Of a stretch of DNA of 64,000 nucleotides, positions 1 through 8,534 are shown in pieces. The notes beneath the pieces were generated by a model. The model ran no database searches and was not told where the DNA came from. It saw only the letters and a program-made list of their open reading frames with translations. A program made the translations under genes and the position numbers. How positions within the stretch are numbered: the first letter of the stretch is position 1; each line of letters starts with the position of its first letter. The stretch is from Acetobacter fabarum (GTDB taxonomy: Bacteria; Pseudomonadota; Alphaproteobacteria; Acetobacterales; Acetobacteraceae), in NCBI RefSeq assembly GCF_011516925.1, contig NZ_WOTG01000004.1:90894-154893 (forward strand), read 5' to 3'.

Positions 1-1221
1 GATTACCTCATCCATTTCCTCGCGTTCGTTGCGGCCGACAAAGGCGGTGCAGACATCCAGCGCGTTGGAGCCTTCGCGCAGCTGTTCGCGGCCTACGGTT
101 ACGCAGCCATCCCAGTCATGCGCTTCCTGGAGTTCGCGCCATTTTTTGGAACCGTTGGCGTTGCAGCGCTCCCCGATGGAAAAATAGGCGTTTTCCTGCC
201 GCAGGGGCACCTGCGAGTACAGGCTGGCAACGGAGGGCACCCACACGGCCGTACGGGCAACAGGGGCCGGGCGGTGGCGGCCCGTGGCTTCTGCCCGGCG
301 GCGCAGCATGGCGTCCAGCGCTGCAATGTGTGGGGTGGAGGTGCCACAGCACCCGCCGGTCATGTTAATGCCGTCTTCGTGCACAAAGCGTTCGACCCAC
401 GTGGCCATGTCTTCGGGGCTGAGCGGGTAGTGTGTTTTGCCGTCTACCAGTTCGGGCAGGCCTGCATTGGGCAGGACGGAAATCAGGCGGGGCCAGTTTT
501 CGGCCAGCCAGCGCACATGTTCGGCCATTTCCTGCGGGCCGGTGGCGCAGTTCAGGCCGATCAGGTCCACATCCAGCGCGTTAATGACCGTGGCGGCGGC
601 GGCAATGTCTGGCCCAACCAGCAAGGTGCCGGTGGTTTCTACCGTAACCTGCACAAAAATGGGGAGTTTGACGCCCGCTTCAGCCCGCGCGATCTTGACG
701 CCATTGACGGCTGCCTTGATCTGGAGCGTGTCCTGGCAGGTTTCAATCAGCACCGCATCGACCCCGCCTTCAATCAGGCCACGGGTCTGTTCGGCAAGGG
801 CGGCTTCCAGGGTGTCGTAATCAATATTGCCAAGGGAGGGCAGCTTGGTGCCCGGACCCATGGAGCCAAGCACGTAACGGTGGCGGCCATCGGCAAAGCT
901 GTCCGCTGCCTCACGCGCCAGAATGGCGGAGGCACGGTTAATCTCACGCGTGCGGTCTGTCAGCCCGAACTCGCCCAGTGTAATGGGGGAGGCACCAAAC
1001 GTGTTGGTCTCCACCATGTCGGCCCCGGCCTCAAAATACCCACGGTGGATTTCGCGGATCAGTTCAGGGCGTGACAGGGTCAGGACTTCGGTGCAGTTTT
1101 CCTGTCCCCAGTAATCACGTTGCACATCAAGGTCGAGCATCTGGATGCGGGACCCCATCCCTCCATCACAGAGCAGAACCTGTTCACGCAGGGCATCAAG
1201 AAGCGGCAGACGAGAAGACAT
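1..1221 (-). CDS. metH: Methionine synthase (cobalamin-dependent), N-terminal part, cut by window edge
   Basis: The minus-strand frame is open from ATG at 1221 to the window edge (407 codons) and the C-terminal part lies beyond position 1. It reads as the homocysteine-binding barrel of MetH: the start carries LLCDGGMGSRIQ, followed by GADMVETNTFG, LIGLNCATGP and the zinc-ligand pair MTGGCCGTS near residue 320. The last residues (YFSIGERCNANGSKKW, then NALDVC) begin the methyltetrahydrofolate-binding domain. MetH moves a methyl group from methyltetrahydrofolate to homocysteine in the cytosol. The cobalamin and activation domains cannot be checked here. The start codon overlaps that of the divergent gene at 1220. 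It has no link to the flagellar genes and marks the edge of the motility region. Confidence 0.93.
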   Translation of the reverse strand, partial: MSSRLPLLDALREQVLLCDGGMGSRIQMLDLDVQRDYWGQENCTEVLTLSRPELIREIHRGYFEAGADMVETNTFGASPITLGEFGLTDRTREINRASAILAREAADSFADGRHRYVLGSMGPGTKLPSLGNIDYDTLEAALAEQTRGLIEGGVDAVLIETCQDTLQIKAAVNGVKIARAEAGVKLPIFVQVTVETTGTLLVGPDIAAAATVINALDVDLIGLNCATGPQEMAEHVRWLAENWPRLISVLPNAGLPELVDGKTHYPLSPEDMATWVERFVHEDGINMTGGCCGTSTPHIAALDAMLRRRAEATGRHRPAPVARTAVWVPSVASLYSQVPLRQENAYFSIGERCNANGSKKWRELQEAHDWDGCVTVGREQLREGSNALDVCTAFVGRNEREEMDEVI

Positions 1222-1705
1222 GACAGCACAAGACCGGAATAGTGGGGAGGATACGCCTCAGCCGCAGGAACGGGCCAAAGCCACATCCTTATTCCAGACA
1301 GAGGCTACCCTGTCCACCGCCATGCGTGCCCCACCGCAAATGCGCGGCGGGCGCATGCCGCTTTTTGTGCTGGAGGACGCCCCACAGGGGCTGGCATGGC
1401 GGGGCAAAGGTGGTGTGGTGTTTGCCGGTATAGCCCCTACACCTACGCAAACTCAGGGGTGGCGGTGTGTGCTGGAATGGTCCGGGCCCGAAGGGGGGGC
1501 TACCCATGGCGGGCACTGCCTGTGCTGCGTGGGGCGGGGTGGGCTGGACCAGTTTTTGCTGGCGCAGGCGCAAAGCCGGGTGCGCGGTGTGGGGGAGCCG
1601 CTTGAGGTTATGGTGGTGGTGTGCGCCCCCCAACTGGTGGCCGCGTATAAGACCCAGCTCAAAACCTCGGTTTTCCTGTCCGCTTTTTATGCCCTGCAAG
1701 CATAA
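1220..1705 (+). CDS. Hypothetical protein with a CLCC motif
   Basis: An ORF of 161 aa if it starts at ATG 1220, which shares the CATG at 1219-1222 with the metH start on the other strand. A weak GAGAAG lies just upstream. A later ATG at 1329 would give a shorter protein. The second half has a GGHCLCCVGRGGLDQFL segment followed by a hydrophobic strand (LEVMVVVCAP). This faintly resembles the CxCC region of CobW/G3E GTPases, but no Walker A motif is visible, so a GTPase call is not justified. The C-terminus (YKTQLKTSVFLSAFYAL) is amphipathic. It ends shortly before the hairpin at 1711-1738. Function unknown; the gene is probably real because codon use fits its neighbours. Confidence 0.55.
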   Translation: MTAQDRNSGEDTPQPQERAKATSLFQTEATLSTAMRAPPQMRGGRMPLFVLEDAPQGLAWRGKGGVVFAGIAPTPTQTQGWRCVLEWSGPEGGATHGGHCLCCVGRGGLDQFLLAQAQSRVRGVGEPLEVMVVVCAPQLVAAYKTQLKTSVFLSAFYALQA

Positions 1706-1738
1706 AAAAACAGCCTGATGGTGCGGACCATCAGGCTG
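1704..1738 (-). terminator. Intrinsic terminator of flgKL
   Basis: A perfect 12-bp stem (1711-1722 with 1727-1738, loop GCGG) is followed on the minus strand by seven U (A run 1704-1710). It lies 32 bp past the flgL stop codon and would end the minus-strand transcript; it also separates flgL from the convergent hypothetical gene. Confidence 0.85.
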
Positions 1739-1770
1739 CTGCGGATATGTGTAAAAGCTGCGCTGGCGGT

Positions 1771-2868
1771 TTAGAGGTAGTTGGCCAGCGACATGTCCTT
1801 CATGTCCGCGATCAGCATGAACGACGCCTTCAGGCTGGTCTGCACGTTGGCGGACTGGATGGCCACCTGCCCGATATCGGTCGTGCGGGCGTTGTCGAGC
1901 TGGGTTTGCAGCGCTGTTGTCGTGTTGGTCAGCAGGGTGGAGCGTGCGGTCAGGGCGTTCTGCTGTGCCCCTACGGCTGTTTCCATGCTGATCAGCTGGT
2001 TGGTCGTGTTCACCAGCGAGGTATGGAGCTGGGTGATCATGTCGGAATAGCCAGCACTGGTGGAGGACATGCCCTGCATGCCCGAAACCAGCATCATGTC
2101 CCGCATCAGGTCCTTGATGGGCGACCCGGTGGAGGTGCTGCTTACATCGCTTGTATTGCCCTGTGTGGCCACAACCCCGTAGCTGCTGGAGGTGCTGTCC
2201 CCCGTAACAATGCTGGTCTGCTGGCTTTTGGCCTGGCTGAGCGAATCCGTGGCACTGGTGGCGCTGGAAATGGTGCTCGAAAAAATGGAGCTGTCCGCAT
2301 TGATCAGCGAGGTGGCCTGTTGCAGGACAGAGTCCATGCTCGACCCCGATGCCAGAAGGCTGAGTGTATCTGCAACCTGAGTGCTGGTGGTGCCGCTGGC
2401 AACGCTGGACGGGTCCTTGACCGGTGCTTCAGTCGCGGACTGCCCGGCAAAAACATAGCCCGTACCATTGGAGGTGTTCAGGATGGTTGCCAGCTGGCTG
2501 AGGCTGCTTGTTGCCTCGGTCGAGACAGAGTTGACCGTGGAGGTGGAGCTGGACCCGCCAATGCTCAGCAGGTTTGTGGCCATGCTCTGGGCGAGCGAGA
2601 CAATCTGCTTGAGTGCGCTGGCCGTAACGGTCAGGCTGTTCTGGGCATTGGTAATGTTGGTCTGCCAGGCTTTAACCTGCGTGATCTTTGGCGTCAGCTC
2701 AAAAACATTGGAGCGCGAAGAGCCCAGACCGGCAAAGGTTTCTGCCGTAATGCCGTTGCTGGAGGTCTGCCACGCCAGAGTGGTCTGGGCGTTGGTGAGT
2801 TCCTGCACAGCGGAAGAAAGAACAAGGTTTGCAGCGCTCGCGCCATACTGCCCGATAGAAGTGCTCAT
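1771..2868 (-). CDS. flgL: Flagellar hook-associated protein 3 (FlgL)
   Basis: 365 aa. FlgL forms the second layer of the hook-filament junction outside the cell. The N-terminus (ISTxxQYGASAANLVLSSAVQEL pattern) and the heptad-like C-terminal helix are typical of flagellin/FlgL-type axial proteins exported by the flagellar type III apparatus. The middle is Ser/Thr-rich and Cys-free, and includes the GYVFAGQSATEAPV segment that corresponds to the common FlgL 'YVFGGTxTxxxPF' region. It lies 26 bp downstream of flgK on the same strand, so the pair is an operon, and it is closed by the terminator at 1704-1738. Length is near the upper end for the family. Confidence 0.92.
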   Translation of the reverse strand: MSTSIGQYGASAANLVLSSAVQELTNAQTTLAWQTSSNGITAETFAGLGSSRSNVFELTPKITQVKAWQTNITNAQNSLTVTASALKQIVSLAQSMATNLLSIGGSSSTSTVNSVSTEATSSLSQLATILNTSNGTGYVFAGQSATEAPVKDPSSVASGTTSTQVADTLSLLASGSSMDSVLQQATSLINADSSIFSSTISSATSATDSLSQAKSQQTSIVTGDSTSSSYGVVATQGNTSDVSSTSTGSPIKDLMRDMMLVSGMQGMSSTSAGYSDMITQLHTSLVNTTNQLISMETAVGAQQNALTARSTLLTNTTTALQTQLDNARTTDIGQVAIQSANVQTSLKASFMLIADMKDMSLANYL

Positions 2869-2894
2869 AATAAAGTATCTCCCTCTCTCAAGGC

Positions 2895-4466
2895 TTAGTT
2901 GATGGCGTTAAGAAGAGCGCTGAACATGGTCTGGACGGAAGAAATGATCTTGGCATTGGCCGTATAGGCATTTTGCAGCGCCACGATCTTGGACATTTCG
3001 TTATTCACGTTCACGCCCGATACGTTGGTCACCTTGGTATTGATGGTGGTCTGCACGGCGGTTGCGTAGGTCAGGTTGGTGCTGGCCGTGCCAATAACCG
3101 CGCCCTGAGCAGAGGTCAGGGAGGTGGCAAGGGCAACCAGCCCCTGCGTGCCGCTATACCCGGTCTGGAGTGTCCCGCTTGGCCCCAGGCCCGTGGTGGG
3201 GGCAGAGAGCGTACCGCCATCGTCCACATCATCGCTGGAGGTGCCGAAGGTGGTGCTCAGTACTTTGGTAATGGTGCTGATGCTGCCATCCGGGGCAAGC
3301 TGGGATGGGGTGGTGGCGTAGCTGTCGCTCACGCTGATGGCGGAGGACAGGCCAACAATACCGTCAGGCGTGGTTTTGGTCGTGTCGTAGGACTGCGCGG
3401 TATTCGTACCGTTGGTGAACAGGGACATACCCGCGTTGTTGAAGCGGTTGATCAGCGTTGCGGAGAACGAATCAAGCTGCGCCTGCATGGTGGGGTAGGT
3501 CGTGTCGCGCAGGGTAATGTTGGCACCCAGCGTGCCACTGGTCAGGTGGGACGTAATATCCGTGGTGGAGGTGTTGGTCGTGCCATCCGCAACCGTAATG
3601 CCCGCAATGGGGGAATTGGCCGGGTCACCCGCCTTGTAATACATGGAATCGGTAATGGTGGTGCTGGCTGTGCCACCGTTGGTTGCCGAGAGCGGCCAGG
3701 TATTGCTGGGCAGGGTCTGGGTGTTGTTGCTCAGGCCGATCTGGTCCGGGCGGGTTGGCAGCTGGGTGCCATCCTCGGTCGTGACGATCATATCGCCCTT
3801 GGACGTTTCGGTGAACTTTACCCCCAGTTCGGAGGAGAGGTCGTTCATGACCTCAAGACGGCTGTTTTCCAGGCTGGACGTGTCGGACCCAACGGCCTGC
3901 AAACCCATGATCTGCTTGGAAAGCTGACCGATCTGGGTGAGGTTCTGGTTGATGGTGGACACGGTGGAAACAATGGTGTTTTCCGCCGTCTGCCGCTGCT
4001 GTGTGTAGGTGGATGCCAGCGTGTGGATCGTGTCGGTCAGGGATGTGGCGGCCGTAATGACCGCAGTCTGTGCCGAGCTGTCCAGCGGGGTGGAGGTCAG
4101 GGAGGTGAGGGCGCTCTGCACATTGCCCAGCTCGTCCGACAGGGTCTGGGTATCGCCCGATGTGGCGGAGGTGGAGCCCTGAACGGATTCTACCGCTGCC
4201 AGCGAATTGGAGGAGGATGTCAGGGCCGAAACCTTGGCATTCTGCGTGTACAGCGAAGATTGCAGGAAGGGGCTGACATTGACCACCGTTTTGCCAATGC
4301 GCACGCCCGTACCCTGATTGCCCGCAACGGCCGAGGTCACGCTGGCCGATTCGGAGGCATAGCCGGTGGTGCTGGAGTTGGCGACGTTCTGGGAAACGAC
4401 GGAGTACTGGTATTCAATCCCGTTCAGCCCGCTGGAGGCTATTGATAGAGCTGATCCTAGATCCAT
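2895..4466 (-). CDS. flgK: Flagellar hook-associated protein 1 (FlgK)
   Basis: 523 aa. FlgK is the first hook-filament junction protein. The N-terminus has the axial rod/hook signature (ALSIASSGLNGIEYQYSVVSQNVANSSTTGYA), and the C-terminus (VSGVNVNNEMSKIVALQNAYTANAKIISSVQTMFSALLNAI) is the classic FlgK tail that packs into the D0 coiled coil. The central region is Thr/Ser/Gly-rich with no Cys. It is the first gene of a flgK-flgL unit. The 142-bp gap to flgF holds a candidate CtrA-type half site pair at 4536-4550. Confidence 0.95.
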   Translation of the reverse strand: MDLGSALSIASSGLNGIEYQYSVVSQNVANSSTTGYASESASVTSAVAGNQGTGVRIGKTVVNVSPFLQSSLYTQNAKVSALTSSSNSLAAVESVQGSTSATSGDTQTLSDELGNVQSALTSLTSTPLDSSAQTAVITAATSLTDTIHTLASTYTQQRQTAENTIVSTVSTINQNLTQIGQLSKQIMGLQAVGSDTSSLENSRLEVMNDLSSELGVKFTETSKGDMIVTTEDGTQLPTRPDQIGLSNNTQTLPSNTWPLSATNGGTASTTITDSMYYKAGDPANSPIAGITVADGTTNTSTTDITSHLTSGTLGANITLRDTTYPTMQAQLDSFSATLINRFNNAGMSLFTNGTNTAQSYDTTKTTPDGIVGLSSAISVSDSYATTPSQLAPDGSISTITKVLSTTFGTSSDDVDDGGTLSAPTTGLGPSGTLQTGYSGTQGLVALATSLTSAQGAVIGTASTNLTYATAVQTTINTKVTNVSGVNVNNEMSKIVALQNAYTANAKIISSVQTMFSALLNAIN

Positions 4467-4535
4467 TGTGTTCCTCGTCCGTCCATCACGGCGTTTTTAA
4501 AAATCTGGTCACGCATAGCAGCCATTTGGCAGCAG

Positions 4536-4550
4536 TTAAAGAAGTCTTAC
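4536..4550. promoter_or_regulatory. Possible CtrA-type box upstream of flgK
   Basis: TTAA-N7-TTAC, one base away from the TTAA-N7-TTAA core of alphaproteobacterial CtrA boxes, located about 70-85 bp upstream of the flgK start. Short AT-rich motifs of this kind arise by chance, so this is only a candidate. Confidence 0.2.
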
Positions 4551-4608
4551 GGCGCAATGGTTTTTAGAAGGTTAACGCGCTGCGCAAAACACCCCGTCAG
4601 GCAGCTGC

Positions 4609-5352
4609 CTAGCTGCTGGAATCCTGCGTGATCTTGTCGATCGCGTTGGTCCGGCGGGTGGATTCGGTCTGCACAAGCTGGAAGTTCAGGTCGTAATCGC
4701 GCTGGATTTCCACCATGCGGGTGGTTTCCGTAATAGCGTTGACATTGCTGCTTTCCAGCATGCCCTGCCGGATTTCCTTGTGGGGCAGAACCCGCGTGCG
4801 GGTGGTGGGCTTGAGCAGGTAGCTGCCCTCGGGCTGGAGGGTGTTCAGGTTGTCCACCGTCATCAGGTCCAGCGTGCCAATGGCCCCATCCTGCGTGGAG
4901 ATTGTCCCGTCGGAGGCAACGGAGAGAACATCGTCCTCACGCGGGATAACAATGGGGCGCTGGAAACGGTTGAGGATCGGGTTGCCGTTAATATCCACAA
5001 TTGTCCCGTCAGAGCGGCGCTGGAACTGGCCGTTGCGCGTCAGCCGCACGCCCTGCGTGGTCTGCACGGCAAAAAACCCTTCCCCGTTAATGGCAAAATC
5101 GGTGGGGTTGCCGGTCTGGCGCAACTGGCCCTGCCCGTGGTCCTGATAGGTGGCGCGGTCCTGCGTGTAAGCTTCCGTGCGTTCACCGGGGATGCCGTGA
5201 ATGTCTTTTTGCTTGACGATATAATCCGAAAACAGCTCGCGGGAGGACTTGAAGCCCGTTGTATTGGCGTTGGCCAGATTGTTGGACGTGACTTCAAGGT
5301 CATGCGTTAGCGCATTGATGCGGGACAAGGCGATGTAGGTCGTGTTGTCCAT
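4609..5352 (-). CDS. flgF: Flagellar proximal/distal rod protein FlgF
   Basis: 247 aa. FlgF is a rod subunit in the basal body, exported through the flagellar gate. The N-terminus MDNTTYIALSRINALTHDLEV is followed by the family signature TSNNLANANTTGFKSSRELF. GNPTDFAINGEGFFAVQT and LTRNGQF are the FlgF/FlgG core motifs, and the C-terminus (LESSNVNAITETTRMVEIQRDYD) is the axial-protein tail. I chose the ATG at 5352 because it has a GGAG nine bases upstream and gives the family N-terminus; the frame stays open to 5427, but the extra residues are not family-like. It is divergent from flgG. Confidence 0.94.
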   Translation of the reverse strand: MDNTTYIALSRINALTHDLEVTSNNLANANTTGFKSSRELFSDYIVKQKDIHGIPGERTEAYTQDRATYQDHGQGQLRQTGNPTDFAINGEGFFAVQTTQGVRLTRNGQFQRRSDGTIVDINGNPILNRFQRPIVIPREDDVLSVASDGTISTQDGAIGTLDLMTVDNLNTLQPEGSYLLKPTTRTRVLPHKEIRQGMLESSNVNAITETTRMVEIQRDYDLNFQLVQTESTRRTNAIDKITQDSSS

Positions 5353-5710
5353 GGCTTCTGACTCCGGCGGGTGATTTGGGTGGTTTGGGCTGCTTACGCA
5401 CGGCAGGCCCCGAATCATGCGGGGCATAATATGGTTTTCCGTGCAGGAAATCTATTGGATTGACCATAATACAGCAACAGAGGATGTGTGGCATATACAA
5501 CAAAACGTGGCTTAATGTATAAGTGGTAAGGAATTGGCCAGACAAAACCTCTTGCAATGGCCATGCTGTCGTCTTACCTCTTGCTGGCAATACATGGTGT
5601 GGCAGCTAGCGGCTGTGCGTATGGCCATGTAAGTTCCCGCCCATGCTCCCATCATCGTGCTGTTGCTGGGGTGAGCGTGGTGCAAGGCACACCCGGAGGC
5701 TTGTCATCCT
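5353..5710. other. Divergent flgF/flgG intergenic region
   Basis: 358 bp without a gene, separating flgF (minus) and flgG (plus). It is less GC-rich than its surroundings between about 5420 and 5580, as expected of a two-way promoter region. I could not find a convincing sigma-54 GG-N10-GC or sigma-28 pattern. A GGAGG Shine-Dalgarno for flgG is at 5694-5698. Confidence 0.5.
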
Positions 5711-6499
5711 ATGATGCGTTCCCTTGATATCGCCGGTACGGGCATGCAGGCCCAGACGACGAACGTCGAGACAATTTCCCACAACATCGCCAACATGACG
5801 ACCACTGGCTACAAGCGGCGTCGGGCGGAGTTCCAGGATCTTATCTACCAGGATCTGCGCCGCGCGGGGACCATGAGCTCGGATACGGGTGACCTTGTGC
5901 CATCCGGCGCGCAGGTTGGTCTGGGCGTGCGTACCGCAGGCATTTACCGCATTAACGAGCAGGGCACTCTGGAACAGACCGGCAATGCGCTGGATATGGC
6001 CATTGAAGGGCGCGGCTACTTCCGCGTGACCCTGCCATCGGGCGAATACGCCTATACGCGCGACGGCACGTTCTCCCTCTCCAACGACGGGACGATCGTA
6101 ACGGCAGACGGTTATCCGCTCAGCCCCGATATTTCGCTGCCAAACAACGCTGAAAACATTACTGTCGATCAGAGCGGGCAGGTGCAGTACACCCTGTCCG
6201 GGCAGACCACGGCGCAGGTTGCCGGGCAGATCCAGCTCGTCACCTTCCAGAACGAAAACGGTCTGGCCGCCATGGGGCAGAACCTGTTTACCTCCACCAC
6301 CTCTTCGGGTGACCCCATTACGGGCACACCGCAGAGCACGGGCTTTGGGGACATCCGGCAGGGCTTTGTGGAAGAATCGGCCGTGAACGTCGTGACCGAA
6401 ATTACCGACCTCATTACTGCGCAGCGTGCGTATGAAATGAACAGTAAGGTCATCACCGCTTCTGATGAAATGCTTCAGACACTTACGAATCTGAAATAA
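5711..6499 (+). CDS. flgG: Flagellar distal rod protein FlgG
   Basis: 262 aa, the normal FlgG length. The protein builds the distal rod that passes through the L and P rings. It carries MRSLDIAGTGMQAQTTNVET at the N-terminus, then ISHNIANMTTTGYKRRRAEFQDLIY (the long FlgG-specific insertion), GNALDMAIEGRGYF, YTRDGTF, and the axial C-terminus VNVVTEITDLITAQRAYEMNSKVI. Two ATGs in a row (5711, 5714) are both possible; GGAGG precedes them. It starts the flgG-flgA-flgH operon, with 1 bp between flgG and flgA. Confidence 0.96.
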   Translation: MMRSLDIAGTGMQAQTTNVETISHNIANMTTTGYKRRRAEFQDLIYQDLRRAGTMSSDTGDLVPSGAQVGLGVRTAGIYRINEQGTLEQTGNALDMAIEGRGYFRVTLPSGEYAYTRDGTFSLSNDGTIVTADGYPLSPDISLPNNAENITVDQSGQVQYTLSGQTTAQVAGQIQLVTFQNENGLAAMGQNLFTSTTSSGDPITGTPQSTGFGDIRQGFVEESAVNVVTEITDLITAQRAYEMNSKVITASDEMLQTLTNLK

Positions 6500-6500
6500 C

Positions 6501-7523
6501 ATGTCCCTGCGGGCAGCCATACTGCCGCTGCTGGCTGCGGTTTTTGCGGTTCTGCCGCCCGCAGCCTGCCTTGCCGCAACCCTGCGCACGGCAACCACGG
6601 TTACATCGGATACGGTGCGGCTGTCGGACCTGTTCATGGACCTCGAACCCGGGCAGGACCGCGTGCTTGGGCCAGCCCCCCTGCCGGGCAGCAGTTTTGT
6701 TGTGGGCGGGCGGCAGCTTCTGGCTATTGCCGACCAGTATGGTGTGGACTGGATGGACCAGTCCGCAACAGCGCAGACCACCGTTACACGCGCTGGCCGC
6801 GTGCTGGACCGTGATTTTTTTATCCATATGATCAAGCAGAACCTGCCTGATCTGGGCGAAGGCCCTGTAACGGTTGAGCTGGGGGATTTTCACCCCATGA
6901 CCGTTGCGGCGGATGACCCCAAACCTGTTGTCATGTCCGATCTGGACTGGGACCAGAAGAGTGGTCGTTTTTCCGCCACCGTGTACCGCACTCACCCGCT
7001 GGGCGATATTACGCAGGATTCGTTTTTGCTGACCGGGGTGGTCCATGCGGCGCAGCGTGTGCTGGTTTACACCCATGCGCTCTCGGCTGGTACGGTGCTG
7101 GCCGCAGCAGACGTGCGGGTGGACGACTCCTATACGGGGCGGAGTGGCTCCAAGGCCTATACGGCGGATGCGGATGTTGCGGGCATGACCCTCCTGCACA
7201 GCGTTATGGTGGACGAACCCGTGCTGGAGCGGGACCTGCGGCGGACGATTGTCATGCACAAGGGGGACCCCATCATGCTCTCCTATATTGCGCCGGGCCT
7301 GCGGCTGTCGGCCACGGGGCGTGCGCTGGAAGATGGGGGCGTGGGCCAGTATGTGCATGCGCTCAACCTCGCCAGCAAAATGATTCTGACAGGGCGGGTG
7401 ATCAACGGGTCAGAAATGGAAGTGGACACCACATCGGGCGCCGTGCCATCGGATGGGAACGCCCTGCGTCGCCTCAGTTCGTCCTCCCGCTCCGGTGGGC
7501 AGGGCGGCATATACCCCCGGTAG
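6501..7523 (+). CDS. flgA: Flagellar P-ring assembly chaperone FlgA
   Basis: 340 aa. FlgA is a periplasmic chaperone that lets FlgI assemble into the P ring. A Sec signal peptide is visible (about residues 1-26, ending AACLAATLR). The C-terminal SAF-type domain contains LSAGTVLAAADVRVDDSY, followed by MTLLHSVMVDEPVLERDLRR and VMHKGDPIMLSYIAPGLRLSATGRALEDGGVGQYVHALNLASKMILTGRV, which is the conserved FlgA end. It is longer than enteric FlgA (about 220 aa) because of an added N-terminal domain, a size common in alphaproteobacteria. It sits between flgG and flgH. Confidence 0.92.
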   Translation: MSLRAAILPLLAAVFAVLPPAACLAATLRTATTVTSDTVRLSDLFMDLEPGQDRVLGPAPLPGSSFVVGGRQLLAIADQYGVDWMDQSATAQTTVTRAGRVLDRDFFIHMIKQNLPDLGEGPVTVELGDFHPMTVAADDPKPVVMSDLDWDQKSGRFSATVYRTHPLGDITQDSFLLTGVVHAAQRVLVYTHALSAGTVLAAADVRVDDSYTGRSGSKAYTADADVAGMTLLHSVMVDEPVLERDLRRTIVMHKGDPIMLSYIAPGLRLSATGRALEDGGVGQYVHALNLASKMILTGRVINGSEMEVDTTSGAVPSDGNALRRLSSSSRSGGQGGIYPR

Positions 7524-7530
7524 TAGCTGA

Positions 7531-8283
7531 ATGACTTGGAGAGACTTATTGACCCAACACCGTCTGTCTGGCGCCATTATGGTCGGATTGCTGGGCCTTG
7601 CCTCCTGCTCCGGGCTGGCGGATACGAGCGAGCTGGGGCACCCCCCGCGCATGACCCGTACATCGGACCCCACGCAAACGCCTGATTACCGGCCCGTGAC
7701 CATGCCCATGCCGCCCTTGCAGGCGCCGCCAACCGAGGTGGGTAGCCTGTGGCGGCCGGGTAGCCGTGCCTTCTTCAAGGACCAGCGTGCTTCTCAGGTA
7801 GGGGATCTGCTGACTATCAAGGTCGAGATTGCGGATAACGCGGATGTCACGAATGACACGTCCGCCTCGTCCAGCGGGTCGGAAGATTTTGGTATTCCCA
7901 GCCTGTTCGGGCTCAAGGGCAAGGCCCTGTCGCACCTGACCCAGTCCGATGCGCTGAACACGAGCAGCGCAAGTGCTAACGCCGGCACCGGCACCATCCG
8001 CCGGACAGAAGCGGTCACGCTTACACTGGCAGGCACCATTACGCAGGTGCTGCCTAACGGTAACTTTGTGGTGGTAGCCCGCCAGGAAGTGCGCATTAAC
8101 GGGGAGCTGCGCCAGCTTATGGTCAGCGGTGTTGTGCGCCCGCAGGACATTCTGGAAGACAACACCGTAACCCACGACCGCATTGCGGAAGCCCGTATTT
8201 CCTACGGTGGGCGTGGCCAGTTGACCAAGCAGCAGACGCCGCGTTACGGCCAGCAGATTCTGGACAATGTCCTGCCGTTCTAA
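7531..8283 (+). CDS. flgH: Flagellar L-ring lipoprotein FlgH
   Basis: 250 aa from ATG 7531. FlgH forms the outer-membrane L ring around the rod. A lipoprotein signal ends in the lipobox LASC, with Cys the acylated residue. Family motifs follow: SLWRPGSRAFFKDQRASQVGDLLTIKVEI, LTLAGTITQVLPNGNFVVVARQEVRINGELRQLMVSGVVRPQDI and RISYGGRGQLTKQQTPRYGQQILDNVLPF, the usual FlgH terminus. A TTG at 7549, five bases after GGAGAG (7538-7543), would give a more ordinary signal peptide and may be the true start. Confidence 0.94.
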   Translation: MTWRDLLTQHRLSGAIMVGLLGLASCSGLADTSELGHPPRMTRTSDPTQTPDYRPVTMPMPPLQAPPTEVGSLWRPGSRAFFKDQRASQVGDLLTIKVEIADNADVTNDTSASSSGSEDFGIPSLFGLKGKALSHLTQSDALNTSSASANAGTGTIRRTEAVTLTLAGTITQVLPNGNFVVVARQEVRINGELRQLMVSGVVRPQDILEDNTVTHDRIAEARISYGGRGQLTKQQTPRYGQQILDNVLPF

Positions 8284-8300
8284 TCGGGCGGACACCGCGT

Positions 8301-8355
8301 TTATGTTGCGTTGGGATGAAGGTTCCAAAAAGGTGGGGCATTCCCCAACGCATAA
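8301..8355. repeat. Inverted repeat between flgH and bactofilin gene
   Basis: Arms at 8301-8315 and 8343-8355 pair as TTATG..GCGTTGGGG with CCCCAACGCATAA, leaving a two-base bulge and a 27-base loop that itself contains a small GGGG/CCCC hairpin (8335-8346). It lies 18 bp after the flgH stop and lacks a U tract. It may be an mRNA-stabilising or attenuating structure. Confidence 0.4.
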
Positions 8356-8534
8356 CTTGACATAAGGGTTCAATTCACCCCATTCAACAAGTTGTGCAAT
8401 GCCTGTTTTCTGTGTGTTGCATGGCCATCAATGCCGGGGCGGGGTGCTGCGGCCAGAAGGAACCTGGCGGTAGCCGGATCGCGCATGGATGGCGATGCTG
8501 GCATTATCGGCAGGTAACACCACGGGAGATAAGC

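Noticed and set aside
118..1074. A 318-codon plus-strand frame at the left edge
   Set aside because: Antisense to metH, whose motifs are unmistakable on the minus strand.
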